Notes: generated by a model not told the origin, from the letters alone. 42,528 bases of DNA from Burkholderiales bacterium (GCA_014860355.1 JACZJV010000060.1:1-42528); one strand, 5' to 3'. Positions 24,867-34,603 are shown, numbered from the stretch's first letter. Translations and numbers: made by a program.

Positions 24867-25892
24867 ATGGCGGAACGTGCACAGGCGGGTCCCATATCCG
24901 GCGTCAAACTGCGCCGGCTCGCCCCGCAGGACCTGGATGCGGTGGTGGATATCGACGCGCAGATCACCGGCCGCTCGCGCCGGGTCTATTTCGAGCGCCG
25001 CCTGCAGGCGGCGCTGCGCGCACCCGAGATGCATACCCAGTTTGCGGCCGAGGAGGAAGGCGTACTCGAAGGCTATGTGCTCGCGCGCAGGCTCGAAGGG
25101 GAATTCGGCCGCGCCGAACCGGCGCTGCGACTGGAGGTGATCAGCGTGCGCCCGGGCGAACAGGGGCATGGATACGGCGATGCCTTGCTCGGCGCCCTGG
25201 AGGCCGAAGCGCGCAAGCATGGAATTCTGCAGCTGCGCACGCAAGCGGCCTGGAAAGACCACGCCATGCTGAGTTTTCTCGACCACGCCGGCTTTGCGCT
25301 GGGCGGCGGCCAGGTGATCGACTGCGAAGTCCTTGCGGGGCGCATCGGCAACGACGAGCAGCAAAGGGTGCTGGCGCCCGAGCACCATGGCCTGAGCGCC
25401 GAAATCGACCACAGCACGCCGCAGGCCAATGATTTCGACGCGCTCGCGCGCGACCGGGCCGATGTGCGTTCGCTGGAACGCGCCGATCTCGCGGATATCG
25501 CACGCATCGACCGGCGCAACATGGGCCGCGACCGCGGCGCTTATATCGGCCGCATGGTGGACGAAGCCCTGAACGAATCGGCCATACGCGTTTCGCTGGT
25601 GGCGCACCAGGATGGATCCGCGACCGGCTTTATCATGGCCGGCGTCGACTTCGGCGATTTCGGCCGCACCGAGCCCGTGGCGGTGATCGACCTCCTCGGC
25701 GTCGATCCGGGATTCACCGGCGCCGGAATCGGCTCCGCGCTGCTCTCGCAGTTGTTCGTCAACCTCGAGGCGCTGCGCGTCGAACGGGTCGCAACCGTGG
25801 TCGAGCGCGACAACTTCGGCCTGCTCCAGTTCTTTTACCGCGCCGGATTCGCTTCCAGCCAGCGGCTGTCCTTTCTCAAGCGGCTCGCCTGA
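24867..25892 (+). CDS. Tandem GNAT-domain acetyltransferase
   Basis: The 341-residue protein has two GNAT domains in a row. The first (about 12-150) starts VKLRRLAPQDLDAVVDID and has the acetyl-CoA loop RPGEQGHGYGDALL. The second (about 187-338) starts RSLERADLADIARID and has DPGFTGAGIGSALL. The halves resemble each other and the single-domain GNAT at 7894-8361. AAGGAGA precedes ATG 24867. It is the last gene of the pad-side plus strand. Possible roles are acetylation of CoA ligases such as PaaK (as Pat does for aromatic-acid ligases in Rhodopseudomonas) or of a small regulatory ligand. Substrate is unknown. Confidence 0.82.
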   Translation: MAERAQAGPISGVKLRRLAPQDLDAVVDIDAQITGRSRRVYFERRLQAALRAPEMHTQFAAEEEGVLEGYVLARRLEGEFGRAEPALRLEVISVRPGEQGHGYGDALLGALEAEARKHGILQLRTQAAWKDHAMLSFLDHAGFALGGGQVIDCEVLAGRIGNDEQQRVLAPEHHGLSAEIDHSTPQANDFDALARDRADVRSLERADLADIARIDRRNMGRDRGAYIGRMVDEALNESAIRVSLVAHQDGSATGFIMAGVDFGDFGRTEPVAVIDLLGVDPGFTGAGIGSALLSQLFVNLEALRVERVATVVERDNFGLLQFFYRAGFASSQRLSFLKRLA

Positions 25893-25906
25893 ATCCGCAA
25901 GAGCGA

Positions 25907-25922
25907 GGGGCGGCCTCGCCCC
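25907..25922. terminator. Hairpin between converging GNAT and hemolysin-III-like genes
   Basis: GGGGCG and CGCCCC pair around a GCCT loop just after the GNAT stop. The opposing gene ends at 25948. Position suggests a bidirectional stop, but neither side has a clear T-run. It again follows the GCGAGGGG word. Confidence 0.4.
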
Positions 25923-25947
25923 GACCGGCGCCTGGCCGGCGCCGTGC

Positions 25948-26565
25948 TCAAGCGACGTAGGCGGCAATCGCAACGAAATGCGCTGCACTGCCCCCGAGAA
26001 CGAACAGATGCCATACCCCGTGAAAATGGCGCACGCGTTCGTCGAGCAGATAAAAAGCGATGCCGCCGGTATAGAGCAGCCCGCCCGCGAGCAGCCACGC
26101 GAGCCCGGGCGTCCCCAGCCCTGCGGCGAGCGGTCGCAGCGCAGCCACGCCCATCCACCCCATGACGACATAGATCAGGATAGACAGGCGGCGCGCGCCT
26201 TTGCCGAACACGAATTCCTGGGCGATTCCCAGGGCGGCAAGTCCCCAGGCCAGGCCGAACAGGGTCCATCCCCAGGGCCCGCGCAGGGTGACCAGCGCGA
26301 ACGGCGTGTAGGTGCCCGCAATGAGCAGATAGATGGAACAGTGATCGAGTTTGCGCAGCACCGCCTTGGCCCTGCCGCGCAGGCTGTGGTAAAGCGTCGA
26401 AGATCCATAGAGCAGGAGCAGGGACAGGCCGTAGATGGCGCAGCCGGTGATTTTCCAGGCGTCGCCGCTGCGCGCGGCGAGTACCACCAGCATCGGCGCG
26501 CCGACAGCCGCGAGCACCGAGCCGGCGAGGTGGGTGTAGCTGTTGAGGCGTTCTCCGTAATACAA
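25948..26565 (-). CDS. Hemolysin III / PAQR-family membrane protein
   Basis: The 205-residue protein has about seven membrane helices and the family's conserved polar residues: ERLNSYTHLAGSVLA near the start, SSTLYHSL, KLDHCSIYLLIAGTYTPF, and a C-terminal HGVWHLFVLGGSAAHF. The histidines and aspartate of these motifs form the metal site in PAQR-type proteins. The start is TTG 26565; the nearby ATG is in another frame. It is the last gene of the minus-strand bcr transcript. Most bacterial members have no proven role; hemolytic activity should not be inferred. Confidence 0.85.
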   Translation of the reverse strand: MYYGERLNSYTHLAGSVLAAVGAPMLVVLAARSGDAWKITGCAIYGLSLLLLYGSSTLYHSLRGRAKAVLRKLDHCSIYLLIAGTYTPFALVTLRGPWGWTLFGLAWGLAALGIAQEFVFGKGARRLSILIYVVMGWMGVAALRPLAAGLGTPGLAWLLAGGLLYTGGIAFYLLDERVRHFHGVWHLFVLGGSAAHFVAIAAYVA

Positions 26566-26646
26566 GGCATGCCCGTTGTATCGGAGCCAGGGGCAGCGGA
26601 TGCGGCGCGCCAGGCGCGCCGCGGTCTCAAATGCGCAAGCGCAAAC

Positions 26647-26889
26647 TCAGCCGTGTATGCCGTGGTACTTGGCCATCATCTCATCCTTTCTTTCGCGAAC
26701 GTCCGGATTGGGGACGATGCAGTCGGCCGGGCACACCAGCATGCACTGCGGCTCGTCGTGCGCGCCCACGCACTCGGTGCACAGCGCCGGATCGATGACA
26801 TAAGGGGTCGCGGCCGTGATCGCCTTGTTCGGGCAGGATTCGACGCATGCGTCGCAGTCGGTGCAGTCGTCGTTGATGAGTAATGCCAT
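26647..26889 (-). CDS. fdx: 2x[4Fe-4S] ferredoxin of the benzoyl-CoA pathway
   Basis: The 80-residue protein has cluster ligands C9, C12, C15, C19 and C37, C40, C49, C53. The second motif has an eight-residue insertion between its second and third cysteines. There is also a C-terminal helix extension. This is the Allochromatium/Thauera type of low-potential ferredoxin that donates electrons to benzoyl-CoA reductase. AAAGGAAA precedes the ATG at 26889. It lies directly after bcrD, as in known bcr clusters, and is expected to be re-reduced by KorAB (34792-37370) or IorA. Confidence 0.92.
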   Translation of the reverse strand: MALLINDDCTDCDACVESCPNKAITAATPYVIDPALCTECVGAHDEPQCMLVCPADCIVPNPDVRERKDEMMAKYHGIHG

Positions 26890-26920
26890 ATCGATTTCCT
26901 TTCAACAGTCGGTTACGGAA

Positions 26921-27763
26921 TCAGGCTGCGGCGCGCTGCTGCAGTTCGCGCAGCTTGCCATGTCTGAACGCTCCCCACAAGGCCGCGCCTATCGCTCCGG
27001 CGCTGATCGAGTCGGGGTGGTTGACCACCGTCAGGCCGCTAATCTTCTCGTTGACCAGTTCTTCCTGCACCGCCTGCAGCAGGCCGGCGTCGAGCGCGAG
27101 GCCGCCGGTGAGCAGCACCGTGTCCTTCATGATGCCGGTCACCTTCAGCAGCTTCACCAGGCGCGAGGCCATCGAGAGGTGGATGCCCTTGAGTATGTCG
27201 GGCGTGGGAATGCCGCGTGAGACCATGTTGATGACGTCGGTCTCGGCCAGCACCGCGCAGATCGAGCTGATTTTCTCCGGGGTCTGCGCCGATTTGGACA
27301 GCGGCCCGATTTCCTCGACCGCGACGCCGAGATAGCGCGCGATGTTCTCGAGGAATTGTCCGGAGCCCGAAGCGCACTGGCTGGTCATCTTGTAGGCGAG
27401 CACCTTGCCGCGCTCATCCACATAGATCGCGCGGCCGTTGAGCGCGCCTATGTCCACCACGCCGCGCGCCTGCGGGTTGAGGAAAATGGCGCCGCGCGCG
27501 TGCGTGGTCATGGAATAGAAATGCCCGGTGGCGAACTTGACGTTCTCGCCCTCGCCGGTGGTGGCGACGTAATCGACGTCGGCGGGCTTGAGCCCCGCCT
27601 CCTCGAGCACCTCGTCGTATCCGGCCTTCGCCAGCTGCATATTGTCGCGCTTGCGTATGCGCTCCACGCGCCGCGCGAGCCACTCGCTCTTGCCGCCTTC
27701 GGTCCGGAACAGCGCAGTCTTGACCACGCCCGAGCCGATGTCGATACCAACGGATATGGTCAT
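26921..27763 (-). CDS. bcrD: Benzoyl-CoA reductase, delta subunit (ATPase module)
   Basis: This 280-residue protein of the ASKHA ATPase fold begins [16 protein letters not shown], with a second nucleotide motif [10 protein letters not shown]130 ([12 protein letters not shown]) and C169 ([11 protein letters not shown]) are the positions that, with BcrA, bridge one [4Fe-4S] cluster. It hydrolyses ATP together with BcrA to drive electrons to the ring-reducing BC module. Its size fits the 30 kDa Thauera-type delta subunit. The start overlaps the bcrA stop (ATGA at 27760-27763). Confidence 0.95.
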   Translation of the reverse strand: MTISVGIDIGSGVVKTALFRTEGGKSEWLARRVERIRKRDNMQLAKAGYDEVLEEAGLKPADVDYVATTGEGENVKFATGHFYSMTTHARGAIFLNPQARGVVDIGALNGRAIYVDERGKVLAYKMTSQCASGSGQFLENIARYLGVAVEEIGPLSKSAQTPEKISSICAVLAETDVINMVSRGIPTPDILKGIHLSMASRLVKLLKVTGIMKDTVLLTGGLALDAGLLQAVQEELVNEKISGLTVVNHPDSISAGAIGAALWGAFRHGKLRELQQRAAA

Positions 27764-29100
27764 GTTCTCGCCTCCACGAGCTTGCCTTCCTCGATGACCG
27801 CGCGCCAGGCGAAAGTCGCGCCGCCGAGCGCCCCGGTGTAGATCGAGTCCGGATCGATGTTGAGCGTGACTTCACCGTAATTTTCGCGTACCAGGTCGTT
27901 CAGCGATTTCACCGCTGCTTCGTTCTTGGCGACGCCGCCGGTGAAGGTGAATTCGTCGCGCACGCCGCCCGAGCGCGCGAGGATGGACATGGCGCGCAGG
28001 ATGATGGCCCGGTGCAGCCCGAGCATGATGTCCTCGCGCTTTTCGCCGAGCGACAGCCGGTCGCGCAGCTCCGCGCCCGCAAATACGGTGCAGGTGGAAT
28101 TGATGCGCACGTTCTTGGTCGCCTTCATCGCGAGCGGCCCGAGTTCGTGCAGGCCCATGTTCATTTCGTCGGCGATGTAGCCGAGGTAGCGCCCGCAGCC
28201 CGCGGCGCAGCGGTCGTTCATCTGGAAGCTCTCGACGATGCCGTGCTTGTCCACCTGGATCGCCTTGGTGTCCTGGCCGCCGATGTCGAGCACCGTGGCC
28301 GTCTTCGGGTACATCACGTGCGCGCCCAGGCCGTGGCAGAGGATTTCGGAGCGGATGTGCTCCTTGGAAAACGGCAGGCGCGCGCGGCCGTAGCCGGTGC
28401 CGATCACATAGCTTTCCTCGAGTTCGGTATCGAGCACGCTCTTGATCGGCGCGCGGATGGCGTCTGCGCGCCCGGCCGTTTCAGGCATGCCCTTGAACGT
28501 GCGCTCCAGCGCGTTCATCAGGTTGGTGGTCATGGCATCGGCATAGACGCGATTCTCCACCTCGATGATCGAGCGGTCGAACACGTTGAGCACCATGTCG
28601 TAGCGTATGCCCATTTCCTTCGCCACCGTCTCGCCGATGGCGAGGTAGCGGCTGCCGGCGATGTCGCGGAAAAAATCCGACTTGCGCTTCGCGCCCGGCG
28701 CGAACAGCTCCGGCGCCTCCGCCTGCAGTCGTTTGAATACTTCGGTCAGTGCCGCGGTGACAGCCCCGGCATTGCTGCCGAAGCGCGTGCCTTCGGCGGC
28801 GCGGTGGCAAGTGGCCTCCAGGTCGGCGAGTTGTTCCAGGAACTGCTCCAGGCGAAAGTCGCGCTCGAGGTGGCCGAGAAAATCCTCCAGCGTGCCGTTG
28901 AGCGCCTGCGATTTCGACAGCGCGTTGCGAAACAGGTGAAAGCGCGTGTTCACGAGCGCCTCCTGCTTGGCGATGGCGGCAGCGGTGTCGTAATTCGAGC
29001 GCGAATTGGTGATCCCGCGGCCGAGGATGTTGCGATCCTCGTCGATCACCACCGCCTTGGTGGTGGTCGATCCGAGGTCGATTCCGATGAAGCAGCGCAT
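27760..29100 (-). CDS. bcrA: Benzoyl-CoA reductase, alpha subunit (ATPase module)
   Basis: The 446-residue protein begins with the phosphate-1 loop [13 protein letters not shown]. It carries a long insertion (about 60-245) absent from BcrD, then [13 protein letters not shown]. Cluster-binding cysteines lie in [13 protein letters not shown] (C298, with C302 nearby) and [12 protein letters not shown] (C337). The length matches the roughly 49 kDa alpha subunit of the Thauera enzyme rather than the shorter Azoarcus Bzd version. It works with BcrD to couple about two ATP per electron pair to ring reduction. ATG 29100 has GGGGA upstream; 24 bases separate it from bcrB. Confidence 0.95.
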   Translation of the reverse strand: MRCFIGIDLGSTTTKAVVIDEDRNILGRGITNSRSNYDTAAAIAKQEALVNTRFHLFRNALSKSQALNGTLEDFLGHLERDFRLEQFLEQLADLEATCHRAAEGTRFGSNAGAVTAALTEVFKRLQAEAPELFAPGAKRKSDFFRDIAGSRYLAIGETVAKEMGIRYDMVLNVFDRSIIEVENRVYADAMTTNLMNALERTFKGMPETAGRADAIRAPIKSVLDTELEESYVIGTGYGRARLPFSKEHIRSEILCHGLGAHVMYPKTATVLDIGGQDTKAIQVDKHGIVESFQMNDRCAAGCGRYLGYIADEMNMGLHELGPLAMKATKNVRINSTCTVFAGAELRDRLSLGEKREDIMLGLHRAIILRAMSILARSGGVRDEFTFTGGVAKNEAAVKSLNDLVRENYGEVTLNIDPDSIYTGALGGATFAWRAVIEEGKLVEART

Positions 29101-29124
29101 GATGGTGTCCCCGTGTGCTGTTGT

Positions 29125-30456
29125 CTAGTGAACGGCGCCGGCGGCCGCCGTGCGTTTCTGCTTGATCATCTGGAAATAGCTCTCCAGCCGGTTCTTGATG
29201 TTGGCCGCGGAGAAGTAGCGCGGATCGACCAGGTCGGATTCGATGAACGCGGCCGGCTTGCCGGTGCGCTTCTCGACTTCGCGCAGGATCAGCAGCTGCC
29301 CGGCGGAGAAGCTGTTGCAGCTCTTGATCGAATTGATCAGGAGGCCGTCTGCCTGGTACTCGTCGATATACTTGCAGATCATGTCGATGCGCTGCGGCAG
29401 GTTGAGGTTGGTGTAGCAGCCCAGGCAGTACTCGGCCAGCGACTCGATCGGGTGGTCCGGGTCGTGGCGGAAGCCGAAGTCGTACACGCCGCCGACCTTG
29501 GCGTAGGTGGAGGTGACCACCACCGCGCCTTCCTCGTAGAACATCTTCCAGAATTCGCGGAAGCTGGTCCAGTTGGGCGGGCCTTCGACCACCAGGCGGT
29601 ATTTCTCCTCGCCCATTTCGCCATCCGGCGTGATCGGGCCCTTGCCCTCGCGCACGCGCTGCTCGATTTCCTGGCGCAGCACGCGGTAGTATTCGGTCGC
29701 TTCCCTGGTGCCGCGAAACGCGGTGAATATCGGCCCGATGTAATACACCGCGCCGAAGTAGCCGTCGATGGGGGAGGGGCGCCGCTTCGCCGACTGCAGC
29801 ACCTGCACCAGATCCTCCTCGGCCTTGGCCGATTCCTTCTTGTACTGGCGCAGGCGGTCGATGTCGAACTTGACGCCGGAGACGCGCTCGAGCGACGGAA
29901 TCACGTTTTCCTTGATCTGTTTGACCACGTAATCGCGCATGTTCTGCGAGATCTTGCCGTCGCCCTGGTAGGGCACGTGCAGCATGGTGGTTTCGCAGTT
30001 GTACTTTTGCCGGATCAGTTCGAACCACTTCATGAAGGTGAAGCAGCCGGTGTAGGACAAGAGCAGCAGGTCAGGACGCGGCAGCGGGTCGCCGGTCGGG
30101 CCGACCTCGCCGCCGAGCATCATGCCCAGGTCGGCCTTGACGTAGGTGCACACGTCCTCGGAGTGGCCGTCGCGCTCGGCGTCCATGATCATCTTGCCGG
30201 ATTTCTTGCGCATGCCGTTCTGCAGCGCGTTGGTTTCGGGCAGGCTGCGCGCGAAGTCGAAGCACATCACCAGCTCGTTCAGGTTGCCCGGCACGAAAGT
30301 GGCCGCGACCTTCTTCCCGTTCTGGTGCGCGGTGGCGAGTTCGAGGTAGTTGCGGTTGATCATCTCCTTTTGCAGCAGCATCGCGTCTTCCTTCTGCGCG
30401 ACCGGAACCGCCTTTTTCGAGGCCTGCGGCGGTGTCATCTGTATGGGTGTGCTCAT
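29125..30456 (-). CDS. bcrB: Benzoyl-CoA reductase, beta subunit (substrate-reducing module)
   Basis: This 443-residue HgdB/BcrB-fold protein with BcrC holds benzoyl-CoA and [4Fe-4S] clusters. Conserved stretches include LLLLSYTGCFTFMKWFELI, GCYTNLNLPQRIDM and LLINSIKSCNSFSAGQ, whose cysteines are likely cluster ligands, followed by AAFIESDLVDPRYFS. The start is ATG 30456, overlapping the bcrC TGA; longer readings run into bcrC in the wrong frame. Size matches the 48 kDa subunit. Confidence 0.94.
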   Translation of the reverse strand: MSTPIQMTPPQASKKAVPVAQKEDAMLLQKEMINRNYLELATAHQNGKKVAATFVPGNLNELVMCFDFARSLPETNALQNGMRKKSGKMIMDAERDGHSEDVCTYVKADLGMMLGGEVGPTGDPLPRPDLLLLSYTGCFTFMKWFELIRQKYNCETTMLHVPYQGDGKISQNMRDYVVKQIKENVIPSLERVSGVKFDIDRLRQYKKESAKAEEDLVQVLQSAKRRPSPIDGYFGAVYYIGPIFTAFRGTREATEYYRVLRQEIEQRVREGKGPITPDGEMGEEKYRLVVEGPPNWTSFREFWKMFYEEGAVVVTSTYAKVGGVYDFGFRHDPDHPIESLAEYCLGCYTNLNLPQRIDMICKYIDEYQADGLLINSIKSCNSFSAGQLLILREVEKRTGKPAAFIESDLVDPRYFSAANIKNRLESYFQMIKQKRTAAAGAVH

Positions 30457-31625
30457 GCTTCGCTCCACAACTTGATAGAATCGGCAAATGTGCCGGCCTG
30501 TTCGCGGATCGGTGCCATCTGGCCCGTGTTCTCGGCGTACTTGAACGCCGTGTACGGGATCTTGTGCTCGTTCAGCACCGACTGCAGCATCGGGCGCTCG
30601 AGCAGGGCCGGGTCGCAAAAGGACGGCGCCGCGAAGATCACGCCTTCGCCCGCGTTCAGCTTCATCGAATCGAGCAGGTACTTGCCCTTGTCCTTCTTGA
30701 ATTCGTCGTACTTCGACGAGGTCTGCGTCGAACGGTGCAGGAAGGATTTCGACAACTCATCCAGCGGGTCGCCGGTTTCGAGCACGTCGTCGATGAGCAT
30801 GCGCATGACCAGCATGAAGTCGTCGTCGACGATGTAGCAGCCGGCCATTTCGATCGACTTGATCAGGGAGAGGGGCGGCTGCTCGCAGAAGGCGCCGGTG
30901 AGCACGATGCGGGCGTTGTCGCGCATCGGCCGCGCCACCAGGTCGGTGGCAGCGATATATTCGCGCACCAGCTGCGTGTGTTCCTCGACCGGCAGCACCA
31001 TGCCCGCGCGCAGCACCAGGTACACTTCCGAGGTCGGCGCCTGCCAGGGCTTGGCCGCGCGGTACTTGTAGAGTTCCTGCACCGCGCGCCGGTTTTCGTT
31101 GTAGACCTTGATCGAGGCGCGCAGCGCGTCGTCGCCGATGGGCTTGCCCGCAATCCTGCCGAGGTCCTCGCGCAGCACCTGCATCTCGTGGATGTAGAAG
31201 GTGCCGCCGACGCCGTCCTGGTAGTTCTGCGGCACGTCGATGTATCTGACGTATTTGTCCTTGAACAGGATCTGCCACATGCCCGAGAGGTTGCGGATCA
31301 CGTCGCAGGTCGACGGAAACAGCATGCCGTCCAGGCTGTCGAGGCGCCCGGTGAGCCCCAACTCCAGGGTCGAGCGCGGAATTCGGCAGATGTAGCTCTG
31401 GTAATAGGCGTCGCCCTGGATCACTTCGAGCTGATCGCCCCCGCCCATGATGCCCACGGGCAGCATGCCGGCGGCATGGATGATTTCGCGCGGCACGTAG
31501 ACCGGCATGTAGCCTATGGCCTTGCGCCCTGGCACCGCGGCTTTCCACTCCTTCACGGCGCTGAAGTGCAGGTCGTCGAACAGCGTCTGACAACGATCGA
31601 CAATTTGTGCAACGGTTTGGCTCAT
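30453..31625 (-). CDS. bcrC: Benzoyl-CoA reductase, gamma subunit (substrate-reducing module)
   Basis: The 390-residue partner of BcrB contains AIGYMPVYVPREIIHAAGML near the N-terminus, then YICRIPRS (C80) and LFPSTCDVIRN (C107), which are probable cluster ligands. ATG 31625 overlaps the dch TGA (ATGA). The length fits the 44 kDa subunit of the Thauera-type enzyme. The gene order CBAD and the flanking dch and fdx also fit that type. Confidence 0.94.
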   Translation of the reverse strand: MSQTVAQIVDRCQTLFDDLHFSAVKEWKAAVPGRKAIGYMPVYVPREIIHAAGMLPVGIMGGGDQLEVIQGDAYYQSYICRIPRSTLELGLTGRLDSLDGMLFPSTCDVIRNLSGMWQILFKDKYVRYIDVPQNYQDGVGGTFYIHEMQVLREDLGRIAGKPIGDDALRASIKVYNENRRAVQELYKYRAAKPWQAPTSEVYLVLRAGMVLPVEEHTQLVREYIAATDLVARPMRDNARIVLTGAFCEQPPLSLIKSIEMAGCYIVDDDFMLVMRMLIDDVLETGDPLDELSKSFLHRSTQTSSKYDEFKKDKGKYLLDSMKLNAGEGVIFAAPSFCDPALLERPMLQSVLNEHKIPYTAFKYAENTGQMAPIREQAGTFADSIKLWSEA

Positions 31626-32395
31626 TTGTGCTCCCATTTTGGCGGACGCTTGGCGATGAATGCAGCCAGGCCCTCGTTCGCGTCGCGGGTTTGCATCAGG
31701 CGCTCGAGGTAGAGCCGTTCGACTTCGGCGATGCGCCGGCGCACGCGCAGGAGATAGCCGCCGCGCGCGGCGGCCACGGCGCAGGCGAGCGAACTTGCGC
31801 TCTTGCCCGCGAGGTGCTGGTCGAAATAGACGCGCGCCGCCGCTTCCGGGTCGGGCGTGACGGACTTCACCAGCCCCATGCGCAGCGCCTCGTCGGCGTC
31901 GATGGAGCGCCCGGAGAAGAGCAGGTCCTCGGCGGCCGCCTGGCCGATGCGCGGCGGCAGCAGGCAGGAGGCGGCCGGCGCGAACACTCCAAGCTGGATT
32001 TCGGGCTGGCCCAGCTTGGCGTCGCCGGCGGCGAATATGAGGCTGCCGCCCATGGCGAGTTCGAGGCCGCCGCCCAGGCACTGTCCCTTGACCGCGACTA
32101 GCACCGGCACCGGCCATTCGAGCATGGAAAGGAGCAGTGCGTGCAAACTCGCGAGCATGCCTGCGCAACGCTCAGCCAAATGCTCTTCCACGCTCGCGCC
32201 GAAGGAGAAATGCGGTCCTTCGGCATCCAGCAGCACGGCCAGAATTCCGCTGTTGCCGCGGTGCGCGTCGAACGCCGACTGCAGCGCTCCGATCATCGCC
32301 GCATCGACGATGTTCGCCTTGGGCCGCGCGAGGCGCAGCCGCAGCAGCGCGCCATCGCGCTCGATCCAGACTTTCAGCGGCGACTCGGTAGCCAT
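31622..32395 (-). CDS. dch: Cyclohexa-1,5-diene-1-carbonyl-CoA hydratase
   Basis: This 257-residue crotonase-fold protein adds water to the dienoyl-CoA made by benzoyl-CoA reductase. The oxyanion-hole region reads FSFGASVEEH and the second GQCLGGGLELAMGGSLIFA, followed by KLGQPEIQLGVFAPAAS. The start is ATG 32395, four bases from the oah stop; an earlier in-frame start lies within oah. Position between oah and bcrC, and the motif GASVEEHL found in Dch/BadK-type enzymes, separate it from ordinary enoyl-CoA hydratases. Confidence 0.9.
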   Translation of the reverse strand: MATESPLKVWIERDGALLRLRLARPKANIVDAAMIGALQSAFDAHRGNSGILAVLLDAEGPHFSFGASVEEHLAERCAGMLASLHALLLSMLEWPVPVLVAVKGQCLGGGLELAMGGSLIFAAGDAKLGQPEIQLGVFAPAASCLLPPRIGQAAAEDLLFSGRSIDADEALRMGLVKSVTPDPEAAARVYFDQHLAGKSASSLACAVAAARGGYLLRVRRRIAEVERLYLERLMQTRDANEGLAAFIAKRPPKWEHK

Positions 32396-32399
32396 GGTC

Positions 32400-33515
32400 T
32401 CAGGCCTTCGCCTTGTTCTTCGGCTGGATCGCGTCGTGCAATTCCTTGCCCCAGCCTTCGCCGCGCGCGAGGCGCTGGCGCAGGCCGATGAAGTCGACTT
32501 CGCGGTCTTCCTTGGTGCCTTCGTTGAAGGCGACAAAGCCGGCGCGTGCCTCGGTCATCATGTTGAGCGCGAGCCAGGCGCGCGAGTTTTCCTTGTTCGC
32601 GTTCCAGGCAATGAGCTTGGGCTTTCTCAGTTCCTCGATGGTCTTGGTGGTGCAATCGGGGAAGGTGAGCAGCATCTTGGCGCACAGCTCCTCCACCTTG
32701 GCGTCGAGCAGCGACAAGTCCACCGTGCCCTTGGCCAACAGCGCTTTGCCCTGTTTGGCCGCGTCGCCGGTCTTGAAGTCGCCGAACACGATGCGGCCGA
32801 ATTCGTCGGTCATCTTGCTCGTTTCGACCAGCGGATTGGCGACGAATTTGCCCTCTACCTTGAGCGCCGGGACCACGTCGGTGATCACGCCCATCTGATA
32901 GGCTTTGTGCGCCGAGAACGGTTCGCACAGCACGCAGGCCGCCATGGCGCGCTCTGCGCCGATCATCAGCGGAAGAAAGTCGGTGGCGCCGCCGATCGGA
33001 GCCGAGCCGTGCTTGGGACCGGCCTGGCCGAAGCGCGCCAGGTCCTGCGCCACGGTAAAGTCGCAGGCCATGCCGATCTCCTGGCCGCCGCCGATGCGCA
33101 TGCCGTTGACACGGCAGATCACCGGCTTGTCGCAGGCGAGTATCGCCGACACCATGTCGTTGAACAGGCGCATATAGGCGCGATATTCCTGCGGATGGCC
33201 GGCGTAGTATTCAGCGTATTCCTTGGTGTTGCCGCCGGTGCAGAAAGCCTTGTCGCCGGCGCCAGTGAACACTACGCAGTTCACATCGCGCGCATTCGAC
33301 GCGGCGCGAAACGCGAGAATCACGCCCTTCACCATGTCGGTGGTGTAGGAGTTGAACTGCCCCGGATTGTCGAGCCAGATCCAGGCGTTATACAGGCCCG
33401 GTACTTCCTTGCCCTCTGGCGTCCTGGCCGCTCGCTTTTCGTAGCGCACCCCCGGGCGCGCATAGTCCTCGTCGAGTTCGTGGTTCTTGAATTCCCGGGT
33501 TGCGGTCGTTGACAT
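32400..33515 (-). CDS. oah: 6-oxocyclohex-1-ene-1-carbonyl-CoA hydrolase (ring cleaving)
   Basis: This 371-residue crotonase-superfamily protein is much longer than a hydratase, as expected for Oah. Key regions are VVFTGAGDKAFCTGGNTKEYAEYYAG and RVNGMRIGGGQEIGMACDFTVA (read in parts), then FGQAGPKHGSAPIGGATDFLP. It adds water twice and opens the ring to 3-hydroxypimelyl-CoA. ATG 33515 has AAGGAG eight bases upstream; a TTG two codons earlier is rejected. It is co-transcribed with had, 20 bases upstream. Confidence 0.94.
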   Translation of the reverse strand: MSTTATREFKNHELDEDYARPGVRYEKRAARTPEGKEVPGLYNAWIWLDNPGQFNSYTTDMVKGVILAFRAASNARDVNCVVFTGAGDKAFCTGGNTKEYAEYYAGHPQEYRAYMRLFNDMVSAILACDKPVICRVNGMRIGGGQEIGMACDFTVAQDLARFGQAGPKHGSAPIGGATDFLPLMIGAERAMAACVLCEPFSAHKAYQMGVITDVVPALKVEGKFVANPLVETSKMTDEFGRIVFGDFKTGDAAKQGKALLAKGTVDLSLLDAKVEELCAKMLLTFPDCTTKTIEELRKPKLIAWNANKENSRAWLALNMMTEARAGFVAFNEGTKEDREVDFIGLRQRLARGEGWGKELHDAIQPKNKAKA

Positions 33516-33535
33516 GTTCAAATCTCCTTAGGGGT

Positions 33536-34603
33536 TTAGGGAACCAGGACGGCGCGGCGCTTGATTTCGCGATGGTGCGTCGCCTCGAATACGTGATTGA
33601 TGTCTGCGAGCGGGTGGATTTCCACGAAAGGTTTCACCTTTACCTTGCCCGCCAGCACCAGGTCGAGCGCGGCCGGATAGTGCTCGGGCGTGCAGCCCCA
33701 GTTGCCGATGGCGCGCGCATCGAAGGCCATCAGATTGGACAGCCGGACCTCGACCTTGTCCATGGTGAAGCCGACGACGCACAACGTGGCGCCGTGCACC
33801 AGCAGGCCGTAGGCGCTCAGCTGCCCGGCGGCGCTGCCGGAACACTCGAATATGAACCACTCGGTTGCGCGCAGGCCGTTGTCCTTGGCGAATTTGGAGA
33901 TTGCGCCCTTGAGTGCCTTGGGGTCGTGCTCCTTCGGGTTGAGGGTGAGCGCGGCGCCATGCTCCGAAATCGCGGCGAGCTTGGCCGGGTCGACGTCGAT
34001 GGCGACGACTTTGGCGCCAAAGGCGTGCGCCATCTGCACGCAATAGCCGCCGACACCGCCCGCGCCGATGACGATGGCGAGGCTGCCGGGCATCACGCCC
34101 GCGCGGTGCACCGCCTGGTAAGGCGTGGTGACCGCATCGGCCACGACCGAGACCTCAGCCAGCGCCAGGCCTGCGGCGGCGAGGCGCTGCTCGTCCACCG
34201 GGCACAGTCCGCGCGCCGGGACCGCTATATGGCTGGCGAAGCCGCCCTGGATGTCGTTGCCCGGCATTTTCTGGGCGCGGCAGATGGCGGCGCGGCCGCG
34301 CTTGCATAGATCGCATTCGCCGCAGGGGATGACCGCGGGCACGATCACCGCTTTGCCCAGCCAGCTTTCGGCGCCGCTGCCGGCGGCGACGACGCGGCCG
34401 CTGATCTCGTGGCCGAGCGTAAGGGGCAGGGCGTGATTGGTGCGCACGCCGTCGTAGAAATAGCCGAGGTCGGTGTGGCATACGCCGCAGCCGGCGACCT
34501 CGACCACCACCTCGGCCGCTTGCGGCGGGAACGGATTGAAGGCCGATCGGACCATCGCGACCTTGGGCGCGGTCATCATCCAGCTGTGTGCGTCTGTACT
34601 CAT
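33536..34603 (-). CDS. had: 6-hydroxycyclohex-1-ene-1-carbonyl-CoA dehydrogenase
   Basis: This 355-residue zinc alcohol dehydrogenase has catalytic-zinc motifs CGVCHTDLG and GHEISGRVV, structural-zinc cysteines [15 protein letters not shown] and the NAD fold [11 protein letters not shown]. In the benzoyl-CoA pathway Had oxidises the hydroxylated ring with NAD+. ATG 34603 has GGAGC upstream. It is the first gene of the bcr operon and divergent from korA. Other zinc dehydrogenases share these motifs; the context makes the call. Confidence 0.93.
   Translation of the reverse strand: MSTDAHSWMMTAPKVAMVRSAFNPFPPQAAEVVVEVAGCGVCHTDLGYFYDGVRTNHALPLTLGHEISGRVVAAGSGAESWLGKAVIVPAVIPCGECDLCKRGRAAICRAQKMPGNDIQGGFASHIAVPARGLCPVDEQRLAAAGLALAEVSVVADAVTTPYQAVHRAGVMPGSLAIVIGAGGVGGYCVQMAHAFGAKVVAIDVDPAKLAAISEHGAALTLNPKEHDPKALKGAISKFAKDNGLRATEWFIFECSGSAAGQLSAYGLLVHGATLCVVGFTMDKVEVRLSNLMAFDARAIGNWGCTPEHYPAALDLVLAGKVKVKPFVEIHPLADINHVFEATHHREIKRRAVLVP

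Noticed and set aside
28012-30837. Open frame of 941 codons on the plus strand opposite bcrA and bcrB
   Set aside because: It is antisense to two clear enzyme genes, has no recognisable domain, and reflects GC-rich third positions.
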